This document shows, piece after piece, positions 35,346-44,862 of a stretch of DNA of 64,000 nt (positions are counted from its first letter, which is position 1; the number at the start of each line of letters is the position of its first letter). Below the pieces are notes generated by a model that saw nothing but the letters and a program-made list of their open reading frames with translations, was not told the origin of the DNA and searched no databases. The position numbers and the translations under genes are program-made. Source of the DNA: Candidatus Gastranaerophilales bacterium. GTDB taxonomy: Bacteria > Cyanobacteriota > Vampirovibrionia > Gastranaerophilales > Gastranaerophilaceae. The stretch spans positions 31,322 to 95,321 of the forward strand of contig CALUUJ010000007.1 in the NCBI GenBank assembly GCA_944323935.1, written 5' to 3'.

Positions 35346-36611
35346 TCAATATAAATAATCAAATTCTAAATGTCCGATTTTAACAATGTCACCTTCTTGA
35401 ACACCTGCTTCTTTCAATGCATCAAAAACACCCATTGCTTTTAAGATATTTTGAAATCTGTATAATTGTTCTGTGTTTCTTCCGTCTGTAACATTTGCAA
35501 GTCTGAAGATTTTTCCGCCTTCAACAACAAAAGTATGTTTATCGACTTTATAAACACTATATGAACTGTCATCATTATCCATAGCGCCGTCATCTTCTTC
35601 AACATCAACGACAATAACAGGTTTTGGGATTTCGTCAACTTTCTTTGATACAAAGTGCATAAAGTCTGTTAAATTTTCTCTTGTCGCTGCTGAAATTAAA
35701 AATACATCATCTGTCAGTTTTTTAAATTCTTGCAAATAGTGTTGTCTTGTTTTTTCATCAACCGAGTCAATTTTATTTAAAGCTACTACTTGATAAACTG
35801 AAGCTAATTGTTCAGAGTGCTTTTTTAATTCTTCATTAATAACTTTATAATTTTTTATGGGATCCTCTTCGGTTAAATCAACTAAATGTATTAAGAAACG
35901 GCATCTTTCAACGTGTCTTAAAAATTCATGACCAAGTCCGATTCCTTCAGAAGCACCTTCTATAAGCCCCGGGATATCTGCTATAACGTAACCATCACCG
36001 CTGTCTTTTTTAACTACGCCTAAATGGGGAACTAAGGTAGTAAACGGATAATCCGCAATTTTCGGTTTTGCACTGCTTACTGAACTTATTAATGTTGATT
36101 TTCCTGCATTTGGCATACCTAATAATCCAACATCAGCTAATAATTTAAGTTCAAGTTCTAAAGTTCTTTCAATCCCGTTTTCTCCGGGCTCACAAAATTG
36201 AGGTGCTCTTTTTTGTGCGGTAGCAAAACACGCATTCCCTCTCCCGCCACGACCGCCTTGTGCTACCATTATTGTTTGTTCATTTGTATTTAGGTCTGCT
36301 ATTATTTTCCCTGTTGATACATCTTTAACAACAGTACCAACGGGAACTTTTATATATAAATCTTTACCGCATTTACCGTGTTGAGTTTTTATATATCCGT
36401 TTTCACCGTTTTCTGCTTTAAAAACAGATTGAAATTGGAAGTCCATTAATGTAGACATATCTTCAGTTGCAACAAGATATATATCTCCGCCCTTACCTCC
36501 GTTACCGCCTGCGGGACCTCCTTTATCTACATATTTTTCCCTTCTCCAGGCAACTATACCGTTGCCTCCTTTTCCTGAAAGGATTTTTATTCTTGTTTTA
36601 TCTATAAACAT
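35346..36611 (-). CDS. obgE: GTPase ObgE
   Basis: 421 residues: glycine-rich Obg domain (about 1-158; GKGGNGIVAWRREKYVDKGGP...), G domain with GMPNAGKSTL, DIPGLIEGAS and NKID, and a C-terminal OCT/DUF1967 domain (about 345-421). It acts in late 50S assembly and stress control. The OCT extension is the Firmicutes/cyanobacterial form and the length fits. Confidence 0.96.
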   Translation of the reverse strand: MFIDKTRIKILSGKGGNGIVAWRREKYVDKGGPAGGNGGKGGDIYLVATEDMSTLMDFQFQSVFKAENGENGYIKTQHGKCGKDLYIKVPVGTVVKDVSTGKIIADLNTNEQTIMVAQGGRGGRGNACFATAQKRAPQFCEPGENGIERTLELELKLLADVGLLGMPNAGKSTLISSVSSAKPKIADYPFTTLVPHLGVVKKDSGDGYVIADIPGLIEGASEGIGLGHEFLRHVERCRFLIHLVDLTEEDPIKNYKVINEELKKHSEQLASVYQVVALNKIDSVDEKTRQHYLQEFKKLTDDVFLISAATRENLTDFMHFVSKKVDEIPKPVIVVDVEEDDGAMDNDDSSYSVYKVDKHTFVVEGGKIFRLANVTDGRNTEQLYRFQNILKAMGVFDALKEAGVQEGDIVKIGHLEFDYLY

Positions 36612-36732
36612 ACCATTTCTTTCTTTAAGTACGTTTTATTATAAAACAAACAAAATGATTTTATATTGCTAAGCCGTAAGTTCGTAAATTGATTAAACAT
36701 ATATCATTTTATTCTATTTATCTTCTCTGTTG

Positions 36733-37140
36733 TTATGCTTTTACAAGGTTTTCTTTTAATAGTTCTTCTAAAATAATACTGCAATCTTCTACCATACTGC
36801 AGCAATGTTCACGCCTTTCAGGTGAAGAAAACTCATACCCTGCAGATAAAACCTTACAGCAGTTTACTTTATATTTTTCTGCAAATTTTTCATTAAATTG
36901 TTTGGCTAATGCTCTTGCTTTTTTTCCATCTCGTTCTTCATTTTTACCAAACATTGAACCAATTATAATTTGTGAGCCTGCTACAGCACCACATAAGCAC
37001 CTTATGCCCATTCCTCCTGAAAATGGCGTTGCTACGCTTAAAAGCTCTTTTGGTGCATATCCTTTATCAATTGCTGCTTGGACCACAGATTCTGAACAAG
37101 AATATCCTTCTTTAAAATATTTTATGGCTTTATCTTTCAT
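36733..37140 (-). CDS. C_GCAxxG_C_C family protein
   Basis: About 135 residues. The pattern SCSES, then GGMGIRCLCGAVAGS with C-GCA-like spacing, VNCCKVL and a C-terminal HCCSMVEDC puts it in the C_GCAxxG_C_C family (probable redox or metal-binding protein). The ATG at 37140 has GGAGG 8 bases upstream. A reading from an upstream TTG would begin inside that ribosome binding site and is not used. It stands between obgE and the glycosidase gene. Confidence 0.85.
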   Translation of the reverse strand: MKDKAIKYFKEGYSCSESVVQAAIDKGYAPKELLSVATPFSGGMGIRCLCGAVAGSQIIIGSMFGKNEERDGKKARALAKQFNEKFAEKYKVNCCKVLSAGYEFSSPERREHCCSMVEDCSIILEELLKENLVKA

Positions 37141-37204
37141 ATAAAAATCCTCCAATTTCTAAACTTATTATACTCTTTTTTCTTAATAAAGTCGTTATAA
37201 GCAC

Positions 37205-37233
37205 TTGAAAAAAACATGAAAATATGTTACAAT
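37205..37233 (+). promoter_or_regulatory. Promoter upstream of the phosphodiester glycosidase gene
   Basis: TTGAAA (37205-37210), exact 17-base spacer, TACAAT (37228-37233), 22 bases before the ATG. Confidence 0.7.
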
Positions 37234-37255
37234 TGTAGTATAAGGAACATTAATA

Positions 37256-38500
37256 ATGTACGTAGAAGCACTGGCAGAAAGAAGAATATTTTGTTCCGAG
37301 AAAATGGTCTTAAAGCTTGGTTTGGTAATAATGGCGTTAGCTGTTTTCTCCGGAAACAATATGCCGATAGATGCGTATGAAGCGAGAACTATTTTAAGAG
37401 GATATATTCAAGAGAATACTATGTATAAAGAGCAATCAAATGATGCTCTTTTTTTATTGCAAAAAAAGTGGGATGAAGATTTAAAAGAAAAATATCCAAA
37501 TCAAAAAATTACTAAAGTCGATAATGGAATTGTTTATATTCCGATTGTAAAATATATAAATTCTAGAAGGATAAAGATTAATGTTGCAGAAGTAAATCGT
37601 AATATAAATAAAGATATAGAAATTATTCCTCAAATGAGTTCCGAGAAAATGCATTCAAGAGCCAAAATAAATAATATTGCAATGTTAAATGGTGCAATAT
37701 TAGCAGTAAACGGCACTTATTTTAAACAAGATACCGGAACCCCTCTTGGTGCTTTGGTTATAGGTAAAGAAATAATTTCAGGACCAATTTATGAAAGAGT
37801 TGGATTGGGAATTGGTAAGAAATCTTTCAAAACTTCAAGAATATCATTTATTGGTGAACTTAAAATCAAAGACAAGACAATAAAAATAGATAATATAAAT
37901 CAACCAAGAATGCTATCTTCTAATGTTCTTATTTATACATCCAAATGGGGAGAAAAATCACCTAAAACAAAGTATCCTTCATTACATATTGCAGTAAAGG
38001 ACAATGTTGTAATTGCAAAATCTTATAATCCTATTTTTATACCCAAGGATGGTTGTGTTATTTCTGCGCCAAAGGATATATTATCAGAGTTAAAAGCCGG
38101 AGATAAAGTAAAAATAGATTATTCACTTTCTCCTAAATTTAAAAATATAGAACATTTAATAAGCGGTGGTCCTTATTTAATGAAGGATGGAGAAATATTT
38201 TTAGATGTAACAAGTCAGAAACTAAATGCAATATCAGGTAGAAATCCGAGAACTGCCGTAGGATATACAAAAGATAATGTATTATTGATGGTTACTGTGG
38301 ACGGAAGAAAAGAAGGAAGTTCTGGTGTGACATTGAAAGAACTTGCTAATTTAATGAAGGAATTCGGCTGCTATGAGGCTATTAACTTAGACGGGGGCAG
38401 TTCTACAGTTATGTATGTTGATGGGAAAATATATACAGGAAGTAATATAAAAACATCTGTTGCTATAAATAACGCTTTAGTAGTTAGAAAAAAAGCATAA
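37256..38500 (+). CDS. Phosphodiester glycosidase (NAGPA/DUF2233) family protein
   Basis: 414 residues with an N-terminal membrane segment (about residues 18-38; LKLGLVIMALAVFSG). The NAGPA domain occupies most of the rest. Conserved pieces are AVNGTYFKQDTGTPLGALV, GPYLMKDGE, GRNPRTAVGYTKDNVLLMVTVDG and the C-terminal INLDGGSSTVMYVDG, whose Asp/Gly/Ser motif is the active-site signature of the family. Bacterial members act on cell-wall or exopolysaccharide phosphodiesters such as GlcNAc-1-phosphodiesters. Here it is likely exported to the envelope. Confidence 0.82.
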   Translation: MYVEALAERRIFCSEKMVLKLGLVIMALAVFSGNNMPIDAYEARTILRGYIQENTMYKEQSNDALFLLQKKWDEDLKEKYPNQKITKVDNGIVYIPIVKYINSRRIKINVAEVNRNINKDIEIIPQMSSEKMHSRAKINNIAMLNGAILAVNGTYFKQDTGTPLGALVIGKEIISGPIYERVGLGIGKKSFKTSRISFIGELKIKDKTIKIDNINQPRMLSSNVLIYTSKWGEKSPKTKYPSLHIAVKDNVVIAKSYNPIFIPKDGCVISAPKDILSELKAGDKVKIDYSLSPKFKNIEHLISGGPYLMKDGEIFLDVTSQKLNAISGRNPRTAVGYTKDNVLLMVTVDGRKEGSSGVTLKELANLMKEFGCYEAINLDGGSSTVMYVDGKIYTGSNIKTSVAINNALVVRKKA

Positions 38501-38647
38501 AAAGAAATATAAAGTTCAGTCGAATAAATATATTCTTTAAAGTTACATTTCTTAACCTGATATAAATTAATTATATGTCTAACGATACTAAAAATAAAAG
38601 GTATTCAATGAAAACTTTGTGTAAGATGTAATATTTATAAATATTTT

Positions 38648-38677
38648 TTGCAAAAATTGTTTTATATATGTTACTAT
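38648..38677 (+). promoter_or_regulatory. Candidate promoter of prepilin copy 2
   Basis: TTGCAA (38648-38653), 18-base spacer, TACTAT (38672-38677), about 30 bases before the start. Confidence 0.4.
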
Positions 38678-38706
38678 CAATAAGTGTACGTTAACGGAAA
38701 GAATAA

Positions 38707-39540
38707 ATGAAAAAGCTTGCTTTTACATTGTCGGAAGTTCTTGTTGCTTTGGTAATAATAGGTATTGTTGCTGCAATTACAATTCCCGCTTTGATGAACA
38801 ATACAAATGCAAATGAATACAGAAGTTCGTTAAAAAAGGCCATTTCCAGTATTAATCAGGCATTGGTTCTTAATTATGCTTTGACTGGTTTATCTTCTCA
38901 TGATTATACTTCTGCAGAGTTGATTGTAAATGAAATTTTTTCAAAACGTATGAATGTTATAGATGGTGTGTCTCAATTTACATCTTCTGATTGTGATGGA
39001 AGTGTTTTTACAACAGATGACGGTATTATTTTTTGTGTTAATAATTATTCTTCCTCATACAATGATGAAAAGGGAATGCCATGCGATATATACAATATAA
39101 CGCCTTGTATACAATCTGAAGGACCTAATATCTGGATAGATGTTAATGGTGTCAAAAAGCCAAATAGAGTGACAACTTCATATCAACGTCCTAAAGATAT
39201 TTATCAAGCTCAAATATATTCACAGAAAGTTGTTCCTTATGGTGCGGCTACTCAGCAGGTTATGTATGATAAGGTTTTATCTTTAGGCAATAATAATTCC
39301 AGTTCTGACCAAGGTTCAGGCAGTGATGACGGAAATCAAACAACACCTCCGCCATCATCAGATGATGATGAACCCATAGTACCGCCTGATTATGATGGTG
39401 ATCTTCCAAATCCTGATGATGATTCTGACGTACCGGATGAAGACAGTCCTTGGTATGATCAATGGGATCCAAGTAAATGGCCAAGTTGGAGAGATTTCCT
39501 TAATTGGATAAGAGATTTTATATTGGGTTTAATTACTTAG
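38707..39540 (+). CDS. Type IV pilin/pseudopilin-like protein (copy 2) with acidic C-terminal extension
   Basis: 277 residues. The leader MKKLAFTLSEVLVALVIIGIV has A before F+1 and E at +5, so a prepilin peptidase could accept it, though the G to A change at -1 is unusual for the class. Residues 1-195 match prepilin copy 1 closely (NIWIDVNGVKKPNR, paired Cys). Residues 196-255 form an Asp/Pro/Ser-rich linker, and the end (WPSWRDFLNWIRDFILGLIT) is Trp-rich and amphipathic. The extension suggests a minor or tip subunit, or a membrane-contacting tail. Weak ribosome binding site (GGAAAG). Confidence 0.8.
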   Translation: MKKLAFTLSEVLVALVIIGIVAAITIPALMNNTNANEYRSSLKKAISSINQALVLNYALTGLSSHDYTSAELIVNEIFSKRMNVIDGVSQFTSSDCDGSVFTTDDGIIFCVNNYSSSYNDEKGMPCDIYNITPCIQSEGPNIWIDVNGVKKPNRVTTSYQRPKDIYQAQIYSQKVVPYGAATQQVMYDKVLSLGNNNSSSDQGSGSDDGNQTTPPPSSDDDEPIVPPDYDGDLPNPDDDSDVPDEDSPWYDQWDPSKWPSWRDFLNWIRDFILGLIT

Positions 39541-39550
39541 GTGTTGTTTC

Positions 39551-40048
39551 CTAATAAAAATTAGCTTCTTTATATTTTCTATATTCAGATATACTTGCGT
39601 AGAAATCAGGCCACCATACGCGGATTAATCCGTCTATAATACCTACATCATCGTAGTAGTTAGCTTCGCCACGAGGATTTATGTATCTCGAGTTAAAAGT
39701 TGAATCCATCATTGGTGTCATAGGAGTCCCTCTTAATGCAACTCTCGAACTTTCAAGTTTAAGAGAATTTATTCTTTGAGTTGGAGTTCCTTTTTGTATT
39801 TCATTAAATAAGTCAAGTTCAAGTCTTTCTATTCTGTCTATAGTATTTTCGCCGTCAAAGGAATTACTGTATATTCTTTTTTCAATTGTATTAAGTGCAC
39901 GAAATTGTTGAGGCGTTAAGTTGACCAATCTCGGGTTATCGGCAGTATTTTCATATTCGAAAGCAAATGTAGTGTTACATGCAAAAAATATAAAAATAAT
40001 CCAGATGAAAACAATAGGCAGAAATTTCGGCTGTTTGCCCATAAACAC
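39551..40048 (-). CDS. Secreted hypothetical protein with LE-FG-like motifs
   Basis: 165 residues with a signal peptide (hydrophobic 10-30, FACNTTFA). The mature part shows LTPQQFRALNTIEKRIYSNSFDGENTIDRIERLELDLFNEI, resembling repeats of the form LE...FG/R-RLE..lF found in secreted proteins of this lineage. The C-terminus is aromatic. It faces prepilin copy 2 with 10 bases between them. No function assigned. Confidence 0.6.
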   Translation of the reverse strand: MFMGKQPKFLPIVFIWIIFIFFACNTTFAFEYENTADNPRLVNLTPQQFRALNTIEKRIYSNSFDGENTIDRIERLELDLFNEIQKGTPTQRINSLKLESSRVALRGTPMTPMMDSTFNSRYINPRGEANYYDDVGIIDGLIRVWWPDFYASISEYRKYKEANFY

Positions 40049-40171
40049 ACTTCCCGTAAACTATAAAATACATATTTATGTATTTTTATTAGTTTACGGT
40101 TTTTTTTTATACATAAAATTATGCGGTTGTTTATGCTAAATGATTATATATTCTTGTATTTAAATAAGATA

Positions 40172-40660
40172 TTATTCTTGAATTGTAATAGAGTTTTTTC
40201 CGCCTTCTTTTATTTCAATAACAACTTCACCAGTTTCACTATCTTGAGCTGCAACTATTGCAACAGCGGAATAAAAACCTTTATCTTGATAATATTTCAT
40301 AATGTTTTTTCTAATAGCAGAAATATTTTCCGGAGACATGGGCATATTTATTTTATCAGAAACCGCATTTAATAAATCTTGTGACGGAATGGAATTATTA
40401 TTTACAAAGGTAATAGATTTAATATTAGAATTTATAATTTTATTTGTTTGTTCTTGTATTGCTTGCTGTTGTTGAGGTGTCTTTTTATTTGTTGTAATTA
40501 TTGCACTTCTATTCTTAGCTCGAGTAATAGCTTCATGTGTTCTTAAGTCTCTCATATATTGGCTGTTTACTGCACCTGCATCGTAACCGCCAAAGGCTGA
40601 AGCTAAAGATATATTTGATGTAAAAACGAATAGAGTGAATAACACAAATATTTTTTTCAT
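40172..40660 (-). CDS. Secreted solitary POTRA-domain protein
   Basis: 162 residues: signal peptide (1-21, SNISLASA), a Thr/Gln-rich region, and a POTRA domain (about 78-155) reading IKSITFVNNNSIPSQDLLNAVSDKI, then IRKNIMKYYQDKGFYSAVAIVAAQ and GEVVIEIKEG, the beta-alpha-alpha-beta-beta order. No 16-strand barrel follows, unlike BamA/TpsB. It could be a periplasmic adaptor in outer-membrane transport or secretion. AGGGGG precedes the ATG. Neighbours are a secreted unknown and trigger factor (divergent). Confidence 0.72.
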   Translation of the reverse strand: MKKIFVLFTLFVFTSNISLASAFGGYDAGAVNSQYMRDLRTHEAITRAKNRSAIITTNKKTPQQQQAIQEQTNKIINSNIKSITFVNNNSIPSQDLLNAVSDKINMPMSPENISAIRKNIMKYYQDKGFYSAVAIVAAQDSETGEVVIEIKEGGKNSITIQE

Positions 40661-40797
40661 ATATCCCCCTTTTTATACATGTGAATAAGAATATTATACC
40701 ACATATGTATATAATCATATTGGCTATTTTTTGAAAAACTCCTCTAAATTGTCTATTTAACTTGAAAGAAATATATTTATGTTATAATCTAACATAG

Positions 40798-40817
40798 TTG
40801 GATAGTTATTTTATCCA
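40798..40817 (+). promoter_or_regulatory. Hairpin in the tig leader
   Basis: TTGGATA/TATCCA arms in the 5' region of tig, just downstream of a TATAAT (40783-40788). The -35 region is poor (ACTTGA at 17-base spacing). Confidence 0.35.
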
Positions 40818-40864
40818 TATAGGGCATGTGTAGAATCAATATAGAACAGAAAAGGTGATATAAG

Positions 40865-42163
40865 ATGACAGTAACAATTGAGAAGTTAGCAAACAATGAA
40901 GTTAAATTAAATATTGAAGTAGAACCTGCAGTTACTTCTTTTGAATATGATAAAGCTTGCAAGAAACTTGCAAAAAGAGTTAATGTTCCGGGGTTTAGAC
41001 AAGGTAAGGCTCCAAAAAATATTTTGGAAAAATATGTTGGTATTGCTGCACTTGAAAGAGAAGTTTTAGATAGTGTACTTCCTACTATATTTGAGAATAC
41101 AATAGAAGAAAATAAATTTGATTTGGTTTCTGCTCCTGCAATTGAATCTTTTGAGTTTGCCGAAGATAAAACTTTAAAAGTTGTTGCTAAATTTGAATTG
41201 AAACCAGAAGTTAAGATAGATGAATATAAAGGTATGTCTGTTGAAGTTGAAGAATATAAAAATGCTGATGATGCTATAGATAAAGAACTTAAAAATTTAG
41301 CAGACAGATTTTCAACATTGAATGATATTACTGATAGGAAAACCATTGGAACAGATTTGGTAAATATTGATTTCTTCGGTTATGTTGAAGGTGAAGAAAT
41401 AAAAGGGGGATCAGCTAAGAATTATGTTCTGGACTTAGGTCATTCTAATTTTATTGCAGGTTTTGCAGAGCAATTGGTTGATCATTCGGTCGGAGAAGAA
41501 TTCAAAATTAATGTTACATTCCCAGCTGAATATCATGATGAAAAACTAAAAGGCAAACCTGCTGAATTTAATATTAAAATAAATTCAATAAAAGAAAAGG
41601 TTCTTCATGAAATAAATGATGAATTGGCAAAAAAGGTAAATCCTAAGTTTGAAACATTAGATGCATTAAAAGAAGATATCCAAAAGTATCTTGATAATGG
41701 TGTAAAAGTTGAAAATGAAAAAAGAGTTGCGAATAAAATATTTGATACATTGCTTGAGAATACTCAAATAGATATTCAAGAAACAATGATTAATCGTGAA
41801 ATTCAAGCTCTGATGGGAGAATTCAAACAAAGAATTAATATGCAAGGCGGTAATTTTGATGAAATGCTTGAAAAAGAAGGTCATCAAAAAATATATGAGC
41901 AGATGAAAGAAGAAGCTGTTAAGAGAATTAAAACATCATTAATAGTTGGTAAAATTGCTCAAGAAGAAAAATTAACAGTTACATCTGAAGATATCCAGAA
42001 AAAAATTGGAGATTTAGCAAATATTTATCGCACAACTACAGAGAATATTGTTGCTGAAATTCAAAAGAATGTTAATTTATTGCATTCAATAAATCAACAA
42101 GTTATAACAGAAAAAGTTACGCAGTTGTTAATTGATAATGCAAAAGTTAATTACAAAAAATAA
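40865..42163 (+). CDS. tig: Trigger factor
   Basis: 432 residues: ribosome-binding N domain with GFRQGKAP (about residues 45-52), a PPIase FKBP-like domain (about 155-240; GSAKNYVLDLGHSNFIAGF), and a C-terminal chaperone domain. Bacterial trigger factors of this size are typical. It precedes clpP with 23 bases between genes and clpX follows, the standard tig-clpP-clpX set. Confidence 0.96.
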   Translation: MTVTIEKLANNEVKLNIEVEPAVTSFEYDKACKKLAKRVNVPGFRQGKAPKNILEKYVGIAALEREVLDSVLPTIFENTIEENKFDLVSAPAIESFEFAEDKTLKVVAKFELKPEVKIDEYKGMSVEVEEYKNADDAIDKELKNLADRFSTLNDITDRKTIGTDLVNIDFFGYVEGEEIKGGSAKNYVLDLGHSNFIAGFAEQLVDHSVGEEFKINVTFPAEYHDEKLKGKPAEFNIKINSIKEKVLHEINDELAKKVNPKFETLDALKEDIQKYLDNGVKVENEKRVANKIFDTLLENTQIDIQETMINREIQALMGEFKQRINMQGGNFDEMLEKEGHQKIYEQMKEEAVKRIKTSLIVGKIAQEEKLTVTSEDIQKKIGDLANIYRTTTENIVAEIQKNVNLLHSINQQVITEKVTQLLIDNAKVNYKK

Positions 42164-42186
42164 TATCAGGTTAGAAAGGGAAGAAT

Positions 42187-42795
42187 ATGAGTTTTGTACC
42201 CGTAGTAATAGAACAATCAAGCAGAGGAGAGAGATCATTTGATATTTTCTCAAGATTGTTGAGAGAAAGAATAATCTTTCTAGGTACTCCTATTGATGAT
42301 ATGGTAGCAAACTTAATAGTTGCACAGTTGTTATTGTTAGATAGTGAAAACCCGGAAAAAGATATTATGTTATATATCAATTCTCCTGGAGGTAGTGTAA
42401 CAGCAGGTTTTGCAATATATGATACAATGCAGCATATTAGAGCAGATGTATCTACAATTTGTTTGGGGCAGGCTGCATCAATGGGTGCATTCTTATTATC
42501 ATCAGGAACTCCAGGAAAGAGAATGGCTTTACCTCACTCAAGAGTTTTGATACACCAACCTTTAGGCGGTGCACAAGGTCAAGCTACGGATATTGAAATT
42601 CAAGCAGCTGAAATTATCAGAATTAAGAAATCATTAAATGAAATTTTAGCCAAAAATACAGGTCAATCTATCAAGAAAATTGAAAAAGATACAGACAGAG
42701 ACTATATCATGACACCTGAAGAAGCATTAGAATATGGTATGATTGATAAAGTTGTAACTGTTAATACACAATCAAAACCTAATCAGGAGATATAA
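42187..42795 (+). CDS. clpP: ATP-dependent Clp protease proteolytic subunit
   Basis: 202 residues. Catalytic Ser98 (GQAASMGA), His123 (LIHQPLGG) and the downstream Asp form the triad. The N-terminal [27 protein letters not shown] is the canonical one-copy ClpP start. It is four bases upstream of clpX, so the two partners are coupled. Confidence 0.97.
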   Translation: MSFVPVVIEQSSRGERSFDIFSRLLRERIIFLGTPIDDMVANLIVAQLLLLDSENPEKDIMLYINSPGGSVTAGFAIYDTMQHIRADVSTICLGQAASMGAFLLSSGTPGKRMALPHSRVLIHQPLGGAQGQATDIEIQAAEIIRIKKSLNEILAKNTGQSIKKIEKDTDRDYIMTPEEALEYGMIDKVVTVNTQSKPNQEI

Positions 42796-42798
42796 TTA

Positions 42799-44148
42799 AT
42801 GGCAACTCATGATGACAGTCGTTTAAAATGTTCATTTTGCGGAAAAACACAAGAACAGGTCAAGAAACTTATTGCTGGTCCTGATGTATATATTTGTGAT
42901 GAGTGTGTTGAATTGTGTAATGAAATTTTAGACGAAGAGTTTCTTGAAAATAAAGAAAAGCCAGAGGAAGCAGAAGCAAAAGAAACTGATTTAAAAAAGG
43001 TGCCAAAACCGCATGAAATTAAACAGTATCTTGATGAATTCATTATAGGTCAGGATGATGCTAAAAAAGCGTTATCGGTTGCAGTATATAATCATTATAA
43101 AAGACTTGCACATAATGCTTCTGAATCAGGTGATGAACCAAAAGTTGAAATTCAAAAAAGTAATATTTTGCTCGTAGGTCCTACAGGAAGTGGTAAAACA
43201 TTACTTGCGCAAACTCTTGCTAAAATGCTTGATGTACCATTTGCAATTGCAGATGCTACAACTTTAACTGAAGCTGGTTATGTTGGTGATGATGTTGAAA
43301 ATATTCTTTTAAGACTTTATCAAAATGCGGATTTTGATGCTCAAAAAGCCGAAAAGGGTATTATATATATTGATGAAATTGATAAAATATCAAGAAAATC
43401 AGAGAATACAAGTATAACCAGAGATGTATCAGGCGAAGGTGTTCAACAAGCATTGTTAAAAATGATTGAAGGCACTGTTGCAAATGTTCCTCCTCAGGGT
43501 GGAAGGAAACATCCTCATCAAGAATTTATCCAGATAAATACTGCAAACATTTTATTTATTGTAGGTGGTGCATTTGTAGGTCTTGATAAAATTGTTGAAA
43601 GAAGAGCCGGTGATTCTACTACAATAGGTTTTGGTGCTGATAGGGCTAAAACTCAAGCCGAGAAGGAAATTGAAGCAGCTAAGATGCTCAAGAAGCTTCA
43701 ACCGGAAGATTTGCTCAAATTTGGATTAATTCCTGAATTTATTGGGAGAATTCCTGTATATGCTGTTTTGGATCCATTAGATGAAGCTACATTAAAAAAT
43801 ATTCTAACTCAGCCAAAGAATGCTTTATTAAAACAATATCAATGTTTATTGGGTATGGATGGAGTTGAGTTGAAGTTTGAACCTGAAGCAATTGATTTAA
43901 TTGCATCAGAAGCAATTAAACGTAAAACAGGTGCAAGAGCGCTTCGTTCAATTGTGGAAGAAATAATGATGGATATAATGTATGCAGTTCCTTCGCAAGA
44001 AGAAATAAAAGAGTTTACTGTAACAGCAGATATGGTGAAGAAAAAAAATGATGGTGTTGCAGAATTAATTCAGCTTCCAACAAAAAAAGAAGAACAAGCA
44101 GACGAAGTTGTCAAACCTCAATTAAAACAAAATGAAGAAATAGCATAA
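42799..44148 (+). CDS. clpX: ATP-dependent Clp protease ATP-binding subunit ClpX
   Basis: 449 residues: N-terminal four-cysteine zinc-binding domain (CSFCG...CDECVELC), AAA module with [10 protein letters not shown] and [10 protein letters not shown], the pore and IGF loop ([10 protein letters not shown]), and a C-terminal sensor-2 region. It unfolds substrates for ClpP. The C-terminal Glu/Lys-rich tail (about 410-449) is longer than in E. coli. Terminator follows. Confidence 0.97.
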   Translation: MATHDDSRLKCSFCGKTQEQVKKLIAGPDVYICDECVELCNEILDEEFLENKEKPEEAEAKETDLKKVPKPHEIKQYLDEFIIGQDDAKKALSVAVYNHYKRLAHNASESGDEPKVEIQKSNILLVGPTGSGKTLLAQTLAKMLDVPFAIADATTLTEAGYVGDDVENILLRLYQNADFDAQKAEKGIIYIDEIDKISRKSENTSITRDVSGEGVQQALLKMIEGTVANVPPQGGRKHPHQEFIQINTANILFIVGGAFVGLDKIVERRAGDSTTIGFGADRAKTQAEKEIEAAKMLKKLQPEDLLKFGLIPEFIGRIPVYAVLDPLDEATLKNILTQPKNALLKQYQCLLGMDGVELKFEPEAIDLIASEAIKRKTGARALRSIVEEIMMDIMYAVPSQEEIKEFTVTADMVKKKNDGVAELIQLPTKKEEQADEVVKPQLKQNEEIA

Positions 44149-44164
44149 TCACAAAATATAAATT

Positions 44165-44200
44165 ATAAAAAACCTCTATATTATAGAGGTTTTTTATTGA
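44165..44200 (+). terminator. Terminator after clpX
   Basis: AAACCTCTATA/TATAGAGGTTT stem with T run (44167-44197). Confidence 0.85.
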
Positions 44201-44235
44201 CAAAAATTTAATTCAGGTGTTTTATACAAAGTGTT

Positions 44236-44808
44236 ATGCGTATATCATTCTGTGGTCTAAAAGAAAATGTTTTATATGGCTGTAAAGCTATTAGTGATGT
44301 TAAGAAAGATTTTCCTAATGGTTTAATGTCAAATACTTATTATGATTTGTTTGAAAAAGAAAAAGATTTAGAAGTTAAAGAAAGTTTGGAAATAGCAATA
44401 GATAGAACAAGATTTATAGTTGATCAGTATATTAGGCAAGGATTTTCTTCGAAGGATGCCGTAGAAATGGCAGTAAAGAAAACAGGTGTTGCAAATTGCG
44501 GTGAACAAGCTGTATTAGTAAGTAGAAAACTTGATAAAGAAGGTATTATAAATAAAATAGTTCAAATGGATATATGCAGATCAGGAAAAGGTTATCATTA
44601 TGTAACAGGCGGACACACGTTTTGTCTTGTCGGGGCTTCTCAAGATATGGATATAAAAGAGCCGAAAACTTGGGGTGATGAAGCTGTAGTTGTCGATATG
44701 TGGTCTGGAATTGTAAAAAAGGCATCTGAAGCATTGAACTTTTTTTATGGTTTTGTAGTTCCTAAAAATAACGAGCATATAGAATTCAGCAGTAAAACTT
44801 ATTATTAG
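44236..44808 (+). CDS. Putative papain/transglutaminase-like cysteine peptidase
   Basis: 190 residues, not matched to a named family. It carries an ordered Cys-His-Asp set consistent with a papain-like fold: C88 in VANCGEQAVL, H127 in VTGGHTFCLVG and D154 in AVVVDMWSG. This layout occurs in transglutaminase-like peptidases and several bacterial effector proteases. The N-terminus MRISFCGLKEN has no clear signal peptide. No ribosome binding site is evident. It stands alone between clpX and lepA, with its own leader. Confidence 0.5.
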   Translation: MRISFCGLKENVLYGCKAISDVKKDFPNGLMSNTYYDLFEKEKDLEVKESLEIAIDRTRFIVDQYIRQGFSSKDAVEMAVKKTGVANCGEQAVLVSRKLDKEGIINKIVQMDICRSGKGYHYVTGGHTFCLVGASQDMDIKEPKTWGDEAVVVDMWSGIVKKASEALNFFYGFVVPKNNEHIEFSSKTYY

Positions 44809-44862
44809 GAAAATTTATTGTCAAATATTGGCAAAAGAGTTTTTCTATAATAAACTAATTGT

